A stretch of 64,000 nt of DNA. It comes from Hyphomicrobium sp. CS1BSMeth3 (GTDB lineage Bacteria > Pseudomonadota > Alphaproteobacteria > Rhizobiales > Hyphomicrobiaceae). The position numbers were made by a program, and so were the translations under genes. Within the stretch, counting starts at the first letter, position 1. Each line of letters starts with the position of its first letter. A model generated the notes under the pieces. It was not told the DNA's origin, made no database searches, and saw only the letters and a program-made list of their open reading frames with translations. Shown here piece after piece: positions 26,608 through 35,084 of the stretch. The stretch covers positions 372,001 to 436,000 of the forward strand of contig NZ_FPEI01000003.1 of assembly GCF_900117415.1 (NCBI RefSeq). The letters are read 5' to 3'.

Positions 26608-27384
26608 TCAGGTCGGATCGGTAATGATGCCGGCTCCGCGATAGCCGCCATCGACTGCCACGATCTCGCCCGTGACGTAGCTCGACTGGCTCTCGTCGAG
26701 AAGGAAGTGGATGACGCTCGCGATCTCGCGGGGCTCGGCGTAACGCTTCATCGGAATATGTCGCCCGTAGAGCGCGCGATCCGCGGCCGTGTGCAGGTTC
26801 TTCACCATCGGCGTCTCGACAGGTCCAGGCGCGACGGCGTTGACGCGGATGCCATGCGGCGCGAGGTCGTTTGCCATGACCTGCGTGAGGTTGATCACCG
26901 CCCCTTTCGAGGCGCCATAGGCCGAGCGTCCCTTCGAGCCGCGAAGGCCCGAGATCGAGGCGACATTGACGATCGCGCCGCGGCCCGCCTTCAGCATATG
27001 GCGCGCGGCCTCGCGCCCGACCAGAAATGTGCCGACCACGTTGACGTCGAGCATGCGCCGGAACAGCTCCGCCGAGGTGTCGAAGACGTGCTTGTCGGCA
27101 GCAATGCCCGCCGAGTTGACGGCCCCATCGAGACGGCCGAACGTCTCGGCAACCTCGTTCACCAACGCGCCGACCGCTGGCTCGTCCGTCACATCGAGCG
27201 TGCGCAGGAGTATGCGGGTATTGCCGGGATGCTGGGAGGCGATCTCATCGAGCGCCTTTGCATCGCGATCGACGAGCGCGACGTGCCAGCCGCGCGCAAG
27301 CAGGAGCTCGGCCGTGGCTCGTCCAATGCCCGAGCCTGCACCCGTGACAATCGCGGCCGCTCCGCCGCCTTCTCGACCTGCCAT
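26608..27384 (-). CDS. SDR family oxidoreductase
   Basis: A 258-residue classical short-chain dehydrogenase/reductase. The cofactor motif TGAGSGIG is at residues 14-21, NSAG at 90-93, and the catalytic Ser143-Tyr156-Lys160 set lies in VASIS and YGASK. The C-terminal YVTGEIVAVDGGYRGAG is the usual SDR closing strand. The ATG at 27384 has GAGGAG upstream at proper distance; a GTG two codons earlier is less likely. The substrate cannot be deduced. Confidence 0.9.
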   Translation of the reverse strand: MAGREGGGAAAIVTGAGSGIGRATAELLLARGWHVALVDRDAKALDEIASQHPGNTRILLRTLDVTDEPAVGALVNEVAETFGRLDGAVNSAGIAADKHVFDTSAELFRRMLDVNVVGTFLVGREAARHMLKAGRGAIVNVASISGLRGSKGRSAYGASKGAVINLTQVMANDLAPHGIRVNAVAPGPVETPMVKNLHTAADRALYGRHIPMKRYAEPREIASVIHFLLDESQSSYVTGEIVAVDGGYRGAGIITDPT

Positions 27385-27507
27385 GAGCACACTCCTCGGC
27401 TCGATGTGAGACGCGCGCCCTCAGTCAGGCCGCGGATTGCCGCGCAAATCAAGCGCAGTCGCTCAGCATACCTAAAGGACATCGCCTTGGGGACTCGCGG
27501 CCGCCCG

Positions 27508-28728
27508 TCACGTCCGGCAGGTGCGCACGAGCATGACCACGGACGCAAAGCCGGCAAGCGCCGCCGCCCCGGCCAGCCATAGGGCACTCGTCGGATCGAA
27601 GCGCGCGATCATGGTCGCAAAGACGATCGGCGCGATGGCATTGACGATGCTCTGCGGCAGCATCATGCGGCCGAGGTAAGTGCCGTACTCGCGCACGCCG
27701 AAGAGCGTCAACGGCAGCGTATTGCGCGCGATCGCATAGAAGCCGTGGCCGAGGCCGAGGCAGATTGCGAATGCGGCCGCGGTCACAATGGAACCGCCGA
27801 ACGGCAAGATGAGGAAGAAGCTGCTGCAGCTCAGGCCCGCCGAAAGCAGCGCCGTCGTCAGGATCGAGTAGCGCCCGCCGAGCATGAGCTCCCCGAAGCG
27901 CGCCGAGGCTTGCGCAGGTCCGACGGCCGCCCACACGCCGACCGCAGCGACGGCGCTGAGACCCATGCCCTTGAACACGTCGATGATCTGCATGTAGAGG
28001 CCCCAGACGATGAGCCCCTCGGCGCAAGACCAGACGGTCAGCATGACGAAGGCCATGAAGCGCTTGTCCGGCGGCAAGATCCCATCGACCGCGCGATCGC
28101 TCGAAGAGCGCGGCGCGTGCGGGGCCTCCGGAGCGCGCCGCGTCAAGATCAGCGCATGGATCGGCACGCACACCAGCAGATGCAGAAGCGCAAAGCCCAG
28201 ATAGGCATTGCGCCAGCCAATGCTCTCGATGAGCAGCGCATTCAGCGGCAGGAATACCGTGCCCGTGAGCCCGCTCAGCAGCATGAGGCCGGTGATCGCC
28301 TGGCGCGCATTGCTGCCGACGATCTGCACGAGGCCGACCAGCGCAGTGTTGGCCAGCATCATCGGCATGGCGAGGCCGACGAGCACCCAGGCAAGAAGAT
28401 ACGTCGTAGCACCCTGCGTGAACGCGAGCGCGATCATGGCCATCGCCGCCAGCAGCGAGCCTGTGATCATGACGGGCCGCGCGCCCCTCTGGTCCGCGAA
28501 GCGCCCGACGCGGGGCGCGACCAGCGCGCTCGCCAGCAGCATGATCGTGATGCCGCCGAATACGGCCTCGCGGGAAAGCGCGAGATCGTCGCCGATCCGG
28601 GTGCCGAAGATGGTGAGGCTCGAAAAGGTCGTTCCCCAGCCAATGATCTGCGTGGCGCCGAGCCCTGCAACGGCGGTCAGAATGCGGCGCCGGTCAACCG
28701 GCGCAGTTTGAGTGGCTTCGGCAGTCAC
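27508..28728 (-). CDS. MFS transporter
   Basis: A 406-residue major facilitator carrier with about 12 hydrophobic segments in two halves. The half-specific loop VGRFADQRGARPVM matches the MFS motif A region after TM2, and TYLGRMMLPQ lies in the second half. A cytoplasmic loop rich in Arg/Pro/Ser separates TM6 and TM7. The start codon is GTG. The central loop and the TM1 sequence QIIGWGTTFSSL resemble the oxalate/formate-antiporter-like branch, but the substrate is unknown. No regulator is adjacent. Confidence 0.85.
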   Translation of the reverse strand: MTAEATQTAPVDRRRILTAVAGLGATQIIGWGTTFSSLTIFGTRIGDDLALSREAVFGGITIMLLASALVAPRVGRFADQRGARPVMITGSLLAAMAMIALAFTQGATTYLLAWVLVGLAMPMMLANTALVGLVQIVGSNARQAITGLMLLSGLTGTVFLPLNALLIESIGWRNAYLGFALLHLLVCVPIHALILTRRAPEAPHAPRSSSDRAVDGILPPDKRFMAFVMLTVWSCAEGLIVWGLYMQIIDVFKGMGLSAVAAVGVWAAVGPAQASARFGELMLGGRYSILTTALLSAGLSCSSFFLILPFGGSIVTAAAFAICLGLGHGFYAIARNTLPLTLFGVREYGTYLGRMMLPQSIVNAIAPIVFATMIARFDPTSALWLAGAAALAGFASVVMLVRTCRT

Positions 28729-28977
28729 GTCTTGAGGTGCCCCAGGAGAGCAGGTGGCGAAATCGAACGGCGGGCCAGGGATCTCGATCGGAGGCGATCG
28801 CGGCCCTGCGGCCGGAGTGGCAGGCTATGCGTGATGAAACATCAGCCATTCTCGCGGGCCGGCACTGCCGCTCCCGCGAACGCGCGCAATCTAGGGGATT
28901 TCAGGAAGGCTGTCTCGCCGCGGGTGCTCATGCCCGCCATGCGTGCCCACAGCTAAATTTCGCCATTCTCGACACGG

Positions 28978-29937
28978 TCATGACGATCGCCGCGCTGCGG
29001 CGGTCTGGTCGCCGGTATCGGCCTGCGGCTTGGAGCGCACGGCGCGCTGCGCGGCCTCCCAGAGCTCTCGTATGCGCAGGCCGAATTGATCGGACTGTTC
29101 GGCAAATAAAATCTGGGCCTTGGGGAGTGCCTCACCGCGCAGTTCGCCGTGCCGGATCGCGCAGTGTCGCACCAGTGTCCGGCGCTCGGCGGCTGTGAGC
29201 GCTTGCCCCTCCGGGCCGGCGAGAACGCCTTCGAGAAGCGCAATGTCGTGGTCCTGCCCGAGCAGGTCCGCCACCAGCTTTGCGGCAGCGGCACGGGCGA
29301 GAAAAGCTTCCGGCCAAGCCTGCTGAATGAGGACCATCTGACGCCAATACGCCTGCGCCGATTTGCGCAGCTCGTGCAGGGGCTCCTCTTCATCCGTGTT
29401 CTGCAAGGCCCACGCGAGCGCCTTGCGGCCGGCGCGGTGGCATTTCGTGAGGCCGGCGACGATCGTCTCGAAGCTCGCAGGTTGGAGGGTGATCTCGCCG
29501 ATCTCGCGCCGCACGGCATCGATCTCACGCAATGCCTCATCTACGTGGCGGGCCGGCGCGGCCGATCCGTTGGTGGCCGCGGGCGCGGCCTCGTCGAGCA
29601 CCGCAAGCAGGCGGTTCGCGGCCTTAGCCAAGGCGGGCTTTGCCTCGAGAAGCACTTTCAAAAGCCCACGCACGACATCGCGGTCGCGGGCCGCAGACAA
29701 GCCGCGGGCAATGTCGCGCAGGCGCGCGTTGGCTTTGCGGAAGCTTGCCTCGCCGAGACCTGGGCGGATCAAGCGAAGGAGGGCTCGTGTCCGCTTGAGG
29801 CTCTTGCGCGCCTCGTGCACGCCCGTCTCGAGATCGGCGTCCGCCTGAAGTCGCGCAGCCGCGTTCCCGAGCTGCTCGCCCGCAATGCGGCGCACGCCCT
29901 TGGCCAACGGCTCCTTCAGCTTCAATCGGTACGCCAT
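28978..29937 (-). CDS. CHAD domain-containing protein
   Basis: A 319-residue all-helical protein. The CHAD signature is clear: VHEARKSLKRTRALLRL near residue 40, a matching second-repeat segment LHELRKSAQAYWRQM near 186, and many surface Arg/Lys and His residues. CHAD domains bind inorganic polyphosphate. The N-terminal CYTH triphosphatase domain with which CHAD is often fused is absent, so this is a stand-alone CHAD protein. A PPK2 gene in the same window (9817) makes a polyphosphate role plausible. About 250 bp without a gene separate it from the MFS gene. Confidence 0.88.
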   Translation of the reverse strand: MAYRLKLKEPLAKGVRRIAGEQLGNAAARLQADADLETGVHEARKSLKRTRALLRLIRPGLGEASFRKANARLRDIARGLSAARDRDVVRGLLKVLLEAKPALAKAANRLLAVLDEAAPAATNGSAAPARHVDEALREIDAVRREIGEITLQPASFETIVAGLTKCHRAGRKALAWALQNTDEEEPLHELRKSAQAYWRQMVLIQQAWPEAFLARAAAAKLVADLLGQDHDIALLEGVLAGPEGQALTAAERRTLVRHCAIRHGELRGEALPKAQILFAEQSDQFGLRIRELWEAAQRAVRSKPQADTGDQTAAARRSS

Positions 29938-30056
29938 AAAGGCCCTTACTTAGACGCTTTACCAATTTCGGCGTTCGGCTTGTCACAAACAAGACATATA
30001 CGCACCGAAAGCGCGTCTCTCGGCATAACGGCGATATCGGAAATTCGTTTCCCGGC

Positions 30057-30674
30057 TTAATTGCCGCGGACAGTCTCGGCCCAGCTAAGCCATTGACTTA
30101 CACGATGTTCTGGATCCGTATGCGTAAAGAAGTCCGTAATGACGGCAACACAATCTGCGCCAGCCGAAAGCACATCGGGAGCCCGCTCCGGCGTTATCCC
30201 GCCGATCGCACACAAAGGCAGAGAACCGATCTTCTGCTTCCATGTGCGGATGCGATCGAGGCCCTGCGGCGCCCACTTCATGACCTTGAGCTTGGTCTCC
30301 CAGATCGGCCCGAGCGCCACGTAGTCCGGCTCGGCCGCGAGCGCGATCGCGAGCTCGGCCTCGTCGTGCGTCGAGATGCCGAGCTTAGCCCCAGCGGCCT
30401 TGATCGTCGCCACGTCTGCTGTGGCGAGGTCCTCCTGGCCGAGGTGGATGAAGTCCGCGCCGACGTCGATCGCAGCCTGCCAGTGATCGTTCACGATGAG
30501 CTGGCAGCCATGGGCAATGCAGAGTTCGAGACTTTCGGCGATCTCGCGCCGGATCTCGCGCGGATCCTCGCCCTTGTAGCGGATCTGCAGGGTCCGAACG
30601 CCGAGCGGCACAAGTCGGCGCGCCCACGCAGCATCCGGCACGATCGGATAGAAAACGTCCAGCAGTCGAGGCAT
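30057..30674 (-). CDS. thiE: Thiamine phosphate synthase
   Basis: A 205-residue TIM-barrel enzyme that joins the thiazole and pyrimidine moieties to form thiamine phosphate. Conserved segments visible are LQIRYKG, IVNDHWQAA, FIHLGQEDL, LGISTHDEAE, YVALGPIWET and CAIGGITPE. The ATG at 30674 starts 11 bp after the thiG stop and gives the standard N-terminus; the frame stays open upstream but there overlaps thiG. It is the last gene of thiS-thiG-thiE. No thiC, thiO or thiD is adjacent. Confidence 0.93.
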   Translation of the reverse strand: MPRLLDVFYPIVPDAAWARRLVPLGVRTLQIRYKGEDPREIRREIAESLELCIAHGCQLIVNDHWQAAIDVGADFIHLGQEDLATADVATIKAAGAKLGISTHDEAELAIALAAEPDYVALGPIWETKLKVMKWAPQGLDRIRTWKQKIGSLPLCAIGGITPERAPDVLSAGADCVAVITDFFTHTDPEHRVSQWLSWAETVRGN

Positions 30675-30685
30675 GTGCCGCTCAC

Positions 30686-31525
30686 TCACTTGAGGTCGAA
30701 GAACGGCGTTCCCGCCACGGGCGTGGACGGCGCGGCCATGTCGCGCACTTCCATCATGCCGGCGACGAAAGCCGTGCGCCCGGCGCGGATTGCAGCGCCA
30801 AAGGCTTCGGCCATGGCCACCGGATCTCCCGCCTTGGCGACCGCCGTGTTGAGCAGCACCGCGTCGAAGCCCATTTCCATGGCCTGCGCCGCGTGGCTCG
30901 GTGCGCCGATGCCGGCATCGACGACGAGCGGCACGCCGGGGAAGTAATTGCGCAGCGTGCGCAGTGCATAAGGGTTCGCAAGACCGCGGCCCGTGCCGAT
31001 CGGCGCGCCCCACGGCATGAGCAGCTCGCAGCCCGCCGCGAGCAGGCGCTCGGCAGCACCGAGGTCCTCCGTCGTATACGGGAAAACCTTGAAGCCTTCG
31101 CGCACGAGGATGCCGGCCGCCTCGACGAGACCGAAGAGATCAGGCTGCAACGTGTCGTCGTTGGCGATGACCTCGAGCTTGACCCAGTCGGTGTCGAAAA
31201 GCTCGCGCGCCATCTCAGCCGTTGCAATGGCCTCGCGCACCGTGCGGCAGCCGGCCGTGTTCGGCAGCACGCGCACGCCGAGGCCAGCGATCATCTCCCA
31301 GAAGCGCTGGCCGCCCTTTTCGCGGGCCCCTTCGCGCCGAACCGAGACGGTCACGACCTCGGTCCCCGCGGCCTTGACGGCACGCTCGAGCACGTACGGC
31401 GAAGGGTACTGGGCCGTGCCGAGAAACAGGCGCGAAGTGAGCTCGGCGCCATAGACGACCAGGGCATCACGCCCGGCGCCGGAGCGCGCCACATTCGCCT
31501 TCGTATCGATCATCGTGTCCGTCAT
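30686..31525 (-). CDS. thiG: Thiazole synthase
   Basis: A 279-residue ThiG that builds the thiazole phosphate ring of thiamine from 1-deoxy-D-xylulose 5-phosphate, dehydroglycine and the ThiS thiocarboxylate. The Schiff-base lysine is Lys116 in DWVKLEVI. Other diagnostic segments are [25 protein letters not shown] and [14 protein letters not shown]. The ATG at 31525 overlaps the thiS stop by one base (TGATG), so a GTG one codon upstream need not be invoked. Stoichiometric translation with ThiS is likely. Confidence 0.95.
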   Translation of the reverse strand: MTDTMIDTKANVARSGAGRDALVVYGAELTSRLFLGTAQYPSPYVLERAVKAAGTEVVTVSVRREGAREKGGQRFWEMIAGLGVRVLPNTAGCRTVREAIATAEMARELFDTDWVKLEVIANDDTLQPDLFGLVEAAGILVREGFKVFPYTTEDLGAAERLLAAGCELLMPWGAPIGTGRGLANPYALRTLRNYFPGVPLVVDAGIGAPSHAAQAMEMGFDAVLLNTAVAKAGDPVAMAEAFGAAIRAGRTAFVAGMMEVRDMAAPSTPVAGTPFFDLK

Positions 31526-31734
31526 CACCCGCCCTGTCTCGGTGACACGATCTCGATCGTATCGCCGCCAGAAAGCTCGACCGTATCCCGCTTGCGGAAG
31601 GGGATAAAATCACCGTTGCGCGCGGTTGCGACCTTGGCCTCACCGTAGCCGAGCTCGATGAGCAGCTCGGCCAGGGTCCGGGCCCGCGTCTTCGCTCGCT
31701 CGCCGTTGACAACCACCTCCAGCACCGCATCCAT
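31525..31734 (-). CDS. thiS: Sulfur carrier protein ThiS
   Basis: A 69-residue ubiquitin-fold sulfur carrier. It ends in the obligatory Gly-Gly (PRQGG), which is adenylated and converted to a thiocarboxylate that donates sulfur to ThiG. The segment [21 protein letters not shown] is characteristic. It is the first gene of the thiSGE group. I looked upstream for the conserved core of a TPP riboswitch and did not find it. Confidence 0.94.
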   Translation of the reverse strand: MDAVLEVVVNGERAKTRARTLAELLIELGYGEAKVATARNGDFIPFRKRDTVELSGGDTIEIVSPRQGG

Positions 31735-32075
31735 CCTCAGAGTTAACTCCGACCCGCTCCCGCCGGCTCCCGGCGCCCGAGAATATACGCTCGTGCTGCC
31801 CGGAGAAAACGGCCTCTCTCGGTAAATATAGGGTCAATTCCTGCCCGGCGGCGCTGAGGCTGCGATGCACACGGCGCATGTCGCAGCCTGCTGCCACCTC
31901 TTGGTTGCGCAATCCTCACCGGGCCCAACCGCATTTGCCTAAAAAGAGCGCGAACCGCCGCACCTGTTTTTGACCTCTTTGTGGAACACTCGGGCAACGG
32001 TCGGGGCGGCCTCCCGCCGGCGCGCCGCGTTTGCACGCTGCAGCGCGCGAGGGGCCGAAAATGGAGATATGAACG
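31735..32075. other. Divergent intergenic region thiS / exported lyase-like gene
   Basis: 341 bp between two divergent genes. No TPP-riboswitch-like sequence, repeat or convincing ORF was seen. The part near 31780-31840 is somewhat AT-richer than its surroundings, as expected for a promoter region. Confidence 0.4.
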
Positions 32076-32921
32076 ATGCGGCTGCCGAACACCACGACGC
32101 TCCTGCTCAATGGGGCCGTGGCTCTCATTGCGGTCGCCTCGATCGCGACGATCGGCCGTTCGCTGCTCGTCCGCGACGAGATCGAGACCTGCCGGGCCCG
32201 CTATGCCAATGCCGTCCAGTGGTCCCTCCTGCGCGATGACGGCCAGCTTCTGACCGCCTCGGACCTCCAGGCCCGGCTCGGTGCCACGGATTGGGGCCTC
32301 ATCGAGCGCGTCAGTGTCGTCAAGGCCGACTACGGCGCCGGCAACGCGCTCGCCGTCGATCTCTCAGGCAGCGGCACCGCCACGGGCGCCTCTCCCTCGC
32401 GATCAGGTGCCGGCTTCGAATGGGCGCCGCAATCCGCAGGCCCGGTCGCCGCAGCCTGCGCCTCGTATGCATTCAAGCTCGACCGCCAGTTCGACTTTGC
32501 CTCCGGCGGGCGCCTGCCAGGCCTTTTCGGCGGGCCGGCCGGCGCCGACCGCAATGCGCCCGAAGCCTTCTCCATGCGCGTCGCCTGGGATGAATACGGC
32601 AAGCTTGGTCTTCACACTCAATTGCCCGGCGTCAGCACATCGCGGGCACTCTCCAACGAGCGCGAAGCCACCGAGCTGCCGCGCGGCCGCTGGGTCATGG
32701 TCGACCAGGAGGTCGTGGTCAATACGCCGGGACGCAACGACGGTGTCGTCCGTATCTGGGTCGACGGCCGGCTGCGCTTCGAAAGCCAGAAAGCAGCCTT
32801 CCGCACGGACGCTGCATGGGCCATCCGCGGCGTCCTCGCCGAGGTCGCCTACGCGCGCCAGCCAAGCCCGAGCGACGGCGCAAGCGCCGTGCTCGTGACG
32901 CCCTTCGAATATCGCTGGTAA
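32076..32921 (+). CDS. Membrane-anchored protein resembling polysaccharide lyase family 14
   Basis: A 281-residue protein with one N-terminal hydrophobic helix (about residues 8-28), so periplasmic and membrane-anchored or secreted. The body contains RLPGLFGG (about 148-155), FSMRVAWDEYGKLGLH, and VNTPGRNDGVVRIWVDG near residue 215-231. These match the beta-jelly-roll pattern of alginate/polyuronate lyases of the PL14 type: L-P-G-L-G-G, S-R-x-x-W, and N-T-P-G-x-x-D-G. Catalytic assignment is by resemblance only. An ATGGAGAT sequence lies upstream of ATG. It converges with the ABM gene, leaving 9 bp. Confidence 0.6.
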   Translation: MRLPNTTTLLLNGAVALIAVASIATIGRSLLVRDEIETCRARYANAVQWSLLRDDGQLLTASDLQARLGATDWGLIERVSVVKADYGAGNALAVDLSGSGTATGASPSRSGAGFEWAPQSAGPVAAACASYAFKLDRQFDFASGGRLPGLFGGPAGADRNAPEAFSMRVAWDEYGKLGLHTQLPGVSTSRALSNEREATELPRGRWVMVDQEVVVNTPGRNDGVVRIWVDGRLRFESQKAAFRTDAAWAIRGVLAEVAYARQPSPSDGASAVLVTPFEYRW

Positions 32922-32930
32922 CGCCCGCGC

Positions 32931-33236
32931 TCAGCGCTTGGGCTTGCCGCCGGCGACAAAGTTCAGAAGGTGCAGTTCGCGCTTCGCGACAAGATCCGGG
33001 ATGACCTTGCCCGTCTCCGCCATGTGCGGGCTGGCACGGTGGGCATCGACGGCCGCCTGATCCTTGTAGATCTCGTAGACCGCGAACTTGGCCGGGTTCT
33101 TCGGATCCTGGACCACATCGAACTGCAGGCATCCCGGCTCGCGCTCGAGGCATCGCGTGGCATGGCCGACGATCGCCTCCTTGAAGGCATCGATCTTGTC
33201 CGCCTTGGCCTCGAAATGGACGATGATTGCGAGCAT
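32931..33236 (-). CDS. Antibiotic biosynthesis monooxygenase (ABM) domain protein
   Basis: A 101-residue ferredoxin-like alpha+beta protein. The pattern IIVHFEAKADKIDAFKEAI, EPGCLQFDVVQDP and FAVYEIYKDQAAVDAHRASPH is that of YgiN-like ABM quinol monooxygenases, which work as dimers without added cofactor. The ATG at 33236 has CAGGAG at -9; the longer frame upstream lacks family sequence. It is followed upstream by rph on the same strand at 41 bp. The physiological substrate is unknown. Confidence 0.88.
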   Translation of the reverse strand: MLAIIVHFEAKADKIDAFKEAIVGHATRCLEREPGCLQFDVVQDPKNPAKFAVYEIYKDQAAVDAHRASPHMAETGKVIPDLVAKRELHLLNFVAGGKPKR

Positions 33237-33277
33237 GGGCTTTCTCCTGGTCTTGCTTGTTGCTTTGAATGCGCCGC

Positions 33278-33991
33278 TCAAGCGACCGTCAGCTTCTGCA
33301 GGGCAAGCAGCTCGCCGATGCCCTTGCGTGCAAGCCCCATGAGCTGGTCGAAGGCTTCCTGGCTGAACGGCGTCGTCTCCGCCGTGCCTTGCACCTCGAC
33401 GATGCCGCCGCTGCCGGTCATGACGAAGTTCGCGTCCGCATCCGCCTCGGAGTCCTCGGCATAATCGAGATCGAGGACTGCATCGCCGGCATAGAGGCCA
33501 GCCGAGACGGCCGCCACCTGATCGCGCAGCACGCCGTCCTTCACCATGTCGCGCGCGCGCATCCAGGCAATGCAGTCATGAAGCGCGACCCATGCCCCCG
33601 TAATCGCCGCCGTGCGCGTCCCGCCATCGGCCTGGATGACATCGCAGTCGACGGAGATCTGCTTCTCGCCGAGCTTCGGCAGATCGATGACGGCGCGCAG
33701 GGAACGCCCAATCAGGCGCTGGATTTCCTGCGTGCGGCCCGAGGGATGGCCGGTCGTCACCTCGCGTCGCGTACGCTCGCGCGTCGCGCGCGGCAGCATA
33801 CCGTACTCCGCCGTCACCCAGCCGCGGCCCTGGCCCTTGAGCCAAGGCGGCACGCGCTCCTCGAGGCTCGCCATGCACAGCACCTGAGTATTACCGAACT
33901 TGATCAGGCACGAGCCCTCCGCGTGGACCGACACCGCGCGCTCGATCGAGACGCGCCTCAATTCATCGGGCTTTCGCTTTGACGGGCGCAT
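33278..33991 (-). CDS. rph: Ribonuclease PH
   Basis: A 237-residue phosphorolytic 3'-5' exoribonuclease that trims tRNA precursors. Diagnostic segments are [12 protein letters not shown] at the N-terminus, [25 protein letters not shown] and [17 protein letters not shown]. Full length, standard start. In many alphaproteobacteria rph is divergent from hrcA-grpE; here a methyltransferase gene occupies that place. Confidence 0.96.
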   Translation of the reverse strand: MRPSKRKPDELRRVSIERAVSVHAEGSCLIKFGNTQVLCMASLEERVPPWLKGQGRGWVTAEYGMLPRATRERTRREVTTGHPSGRTQEIQRLIGRSLRAVIDLPKLGEKQISVDCDVIQADGGTRTAAITGAWVALHDCIAWMRARDMVKDGVLRDQVAAVSAGLYAGDAVLDLDYAEDSEADADANFVMTGSGGIVEVQGTAETTPFSQEAFDQLMGLARKGIGELLALQKLTVA

Positions 33992-34304
33992 GGGGCTCCT
34001 GACTGTGGCAAGATGTTCGGCGCGAGATGAGCGCGGAAAAGTGCGCCAAGCTACGCAACAGGGGACGACAGATCAACAGCCTATTCTATCACGGCTGTTC
34101 CTCGGCCCCGGCACGCGAAAATCCTTCGAAGGAATGACGGCCATAAACGGACGATGCGCGAATTGTCCCTCCACAGACGGGTTCGCGAGGCTATGATGGG
34201 GCGATTTCGCGTTCGCCCATTGTGCGGTGCGACGAGCTTGGCCGGATGGCGCGGAGACCCCCGCGGTCATCAGCCCTGAGATTGCTAGGGACAACCGCGA
34301 GGCG
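33992..34304. other. Divergent intergenic region rph / methyltransferase
   Basis: 313 bp containing both promoters. The frame of the methyltransferase stays open from a GTG at 34227, so true intergenic sequence may be shorter by 78 bp. No repeat or RNA was recognised. Confidence 0.4.
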
Positions 34305-35084
34305 ATGCAGCCCGACATCCTCGAACTGCGCGACTTCTACGATCGCCCGCTCGGCTCGCTAGCCCGAAGGGTCATCGCGCAGCGCATTCGCGCCCGGTGG
34401 TCGCGGCTCCCCGGCGCAACCCTGATCGGCGTCGGCTATGCCGTGCCCTTCCTCGGCTCATTCCGCAGCGAGGCCGGGCGCATCGGTGCGCTCATGCCCG
34501 CGACGCAGGGCGCAATCATGTGGCCGTCGAACGGTGGCGTCTGCACCGCTCTCTACGAGGAGGATATGCTGCCGCTCCCCGATGCGAGCGTCGACAATCT
34601 CCTCGTCGTGCATTGCCTCGAGGGAAGCGGCAACGTTCGCAAGCTGCTGCGCGAGCTCTGGCGCGTGCTCAAGCCCGAAGGCCGCCTCATCATCGTCGTG
34701 CCCAATCGCCGCGGCGTGTGGGCGCGCATGGACACGACGCCCTTCGGGCACGGCCAGCCCTATAGCCCGCGGCAGCTCGAGCGCGTGCTCAAAGAGGCGC
34801 TGTTCTCTCCTGTCGACTGGAGCGGCGCGCTCTTCGTGGCGCCCGTCGACCGCGCGTTCGTACGGCGCACGGGGCTCGCCATCGAGCGCGTCGGTGCGCG
34901 GATCTGGCCGCTCTTCGCGGGCGTCATCATCGTGGAGGCGAGGAAGGAGCTTTCCTCACCTGTTGGCACCGGGGCCATAGCGCGACGCCTGCCCCAGCTC
35001 GTGCCCTTGCGCGGCGCGACGCGCTCCCGCACCGAGTTGCTCGATCACAAACGCGCGCCGCCCGAAGACGATCTCAGATCGTGA
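34305..35084 (+). CDS. Class I SAM-dependent methyltransferase
   Basis: A 259-residue protein with the seven-strand methyltransferase pattern in order: LIGVGYAVPFLGSF (motif I, unusually with GVGYAVP), ALYEEDMLPLPDASVDNLLVVHCLE (motifs II-IV), and LWRVLKPEGRLIIVVPNRRGVWAR. It belongs to the UbiE/Methyltransf_11-like group common in Hyphomicrobiales. The ATG at 34305 gives MQPDILELRDFYD, the likely natural N-terminus; a GTG 78 bp upstream would add 26 residues without homology. The gene overlaps the convergent amidase gene by 11 bp at their 3' ends. Substrate unknown. Confidence 0.82.
   Translation: MQPDILELRDFYDRPLGSLARRVIAQRIRARWSRLPGATLIGVGYAVPFLGSFRSEAGRIGALMPATQGAIMWPSNGGVCTALYEEDMLPLPDASVDNLLVVHCLEGSGNVRKLLRELWRVLKPEGRLIIVVPNRRGVWARMDTTPFGHGQPYSPRQLERVLKEALFSPVDWSGALFVAPVDRAFVRRTGLAIERVGARIWPLFAGVIIVEARKELSSPVGTGAIARRLPQLVPLRGATRSRTELLDHKRAPPEDDLRS

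Noticed and set aside
31735-32075. Possible TPP riboswitch upstream of thiS
   Set aside because: The conserved core expected on the minus strand (CTGAGA and the downstream thi-box ACCTGATC-type sequence) was not found, so no riboswitch is called.
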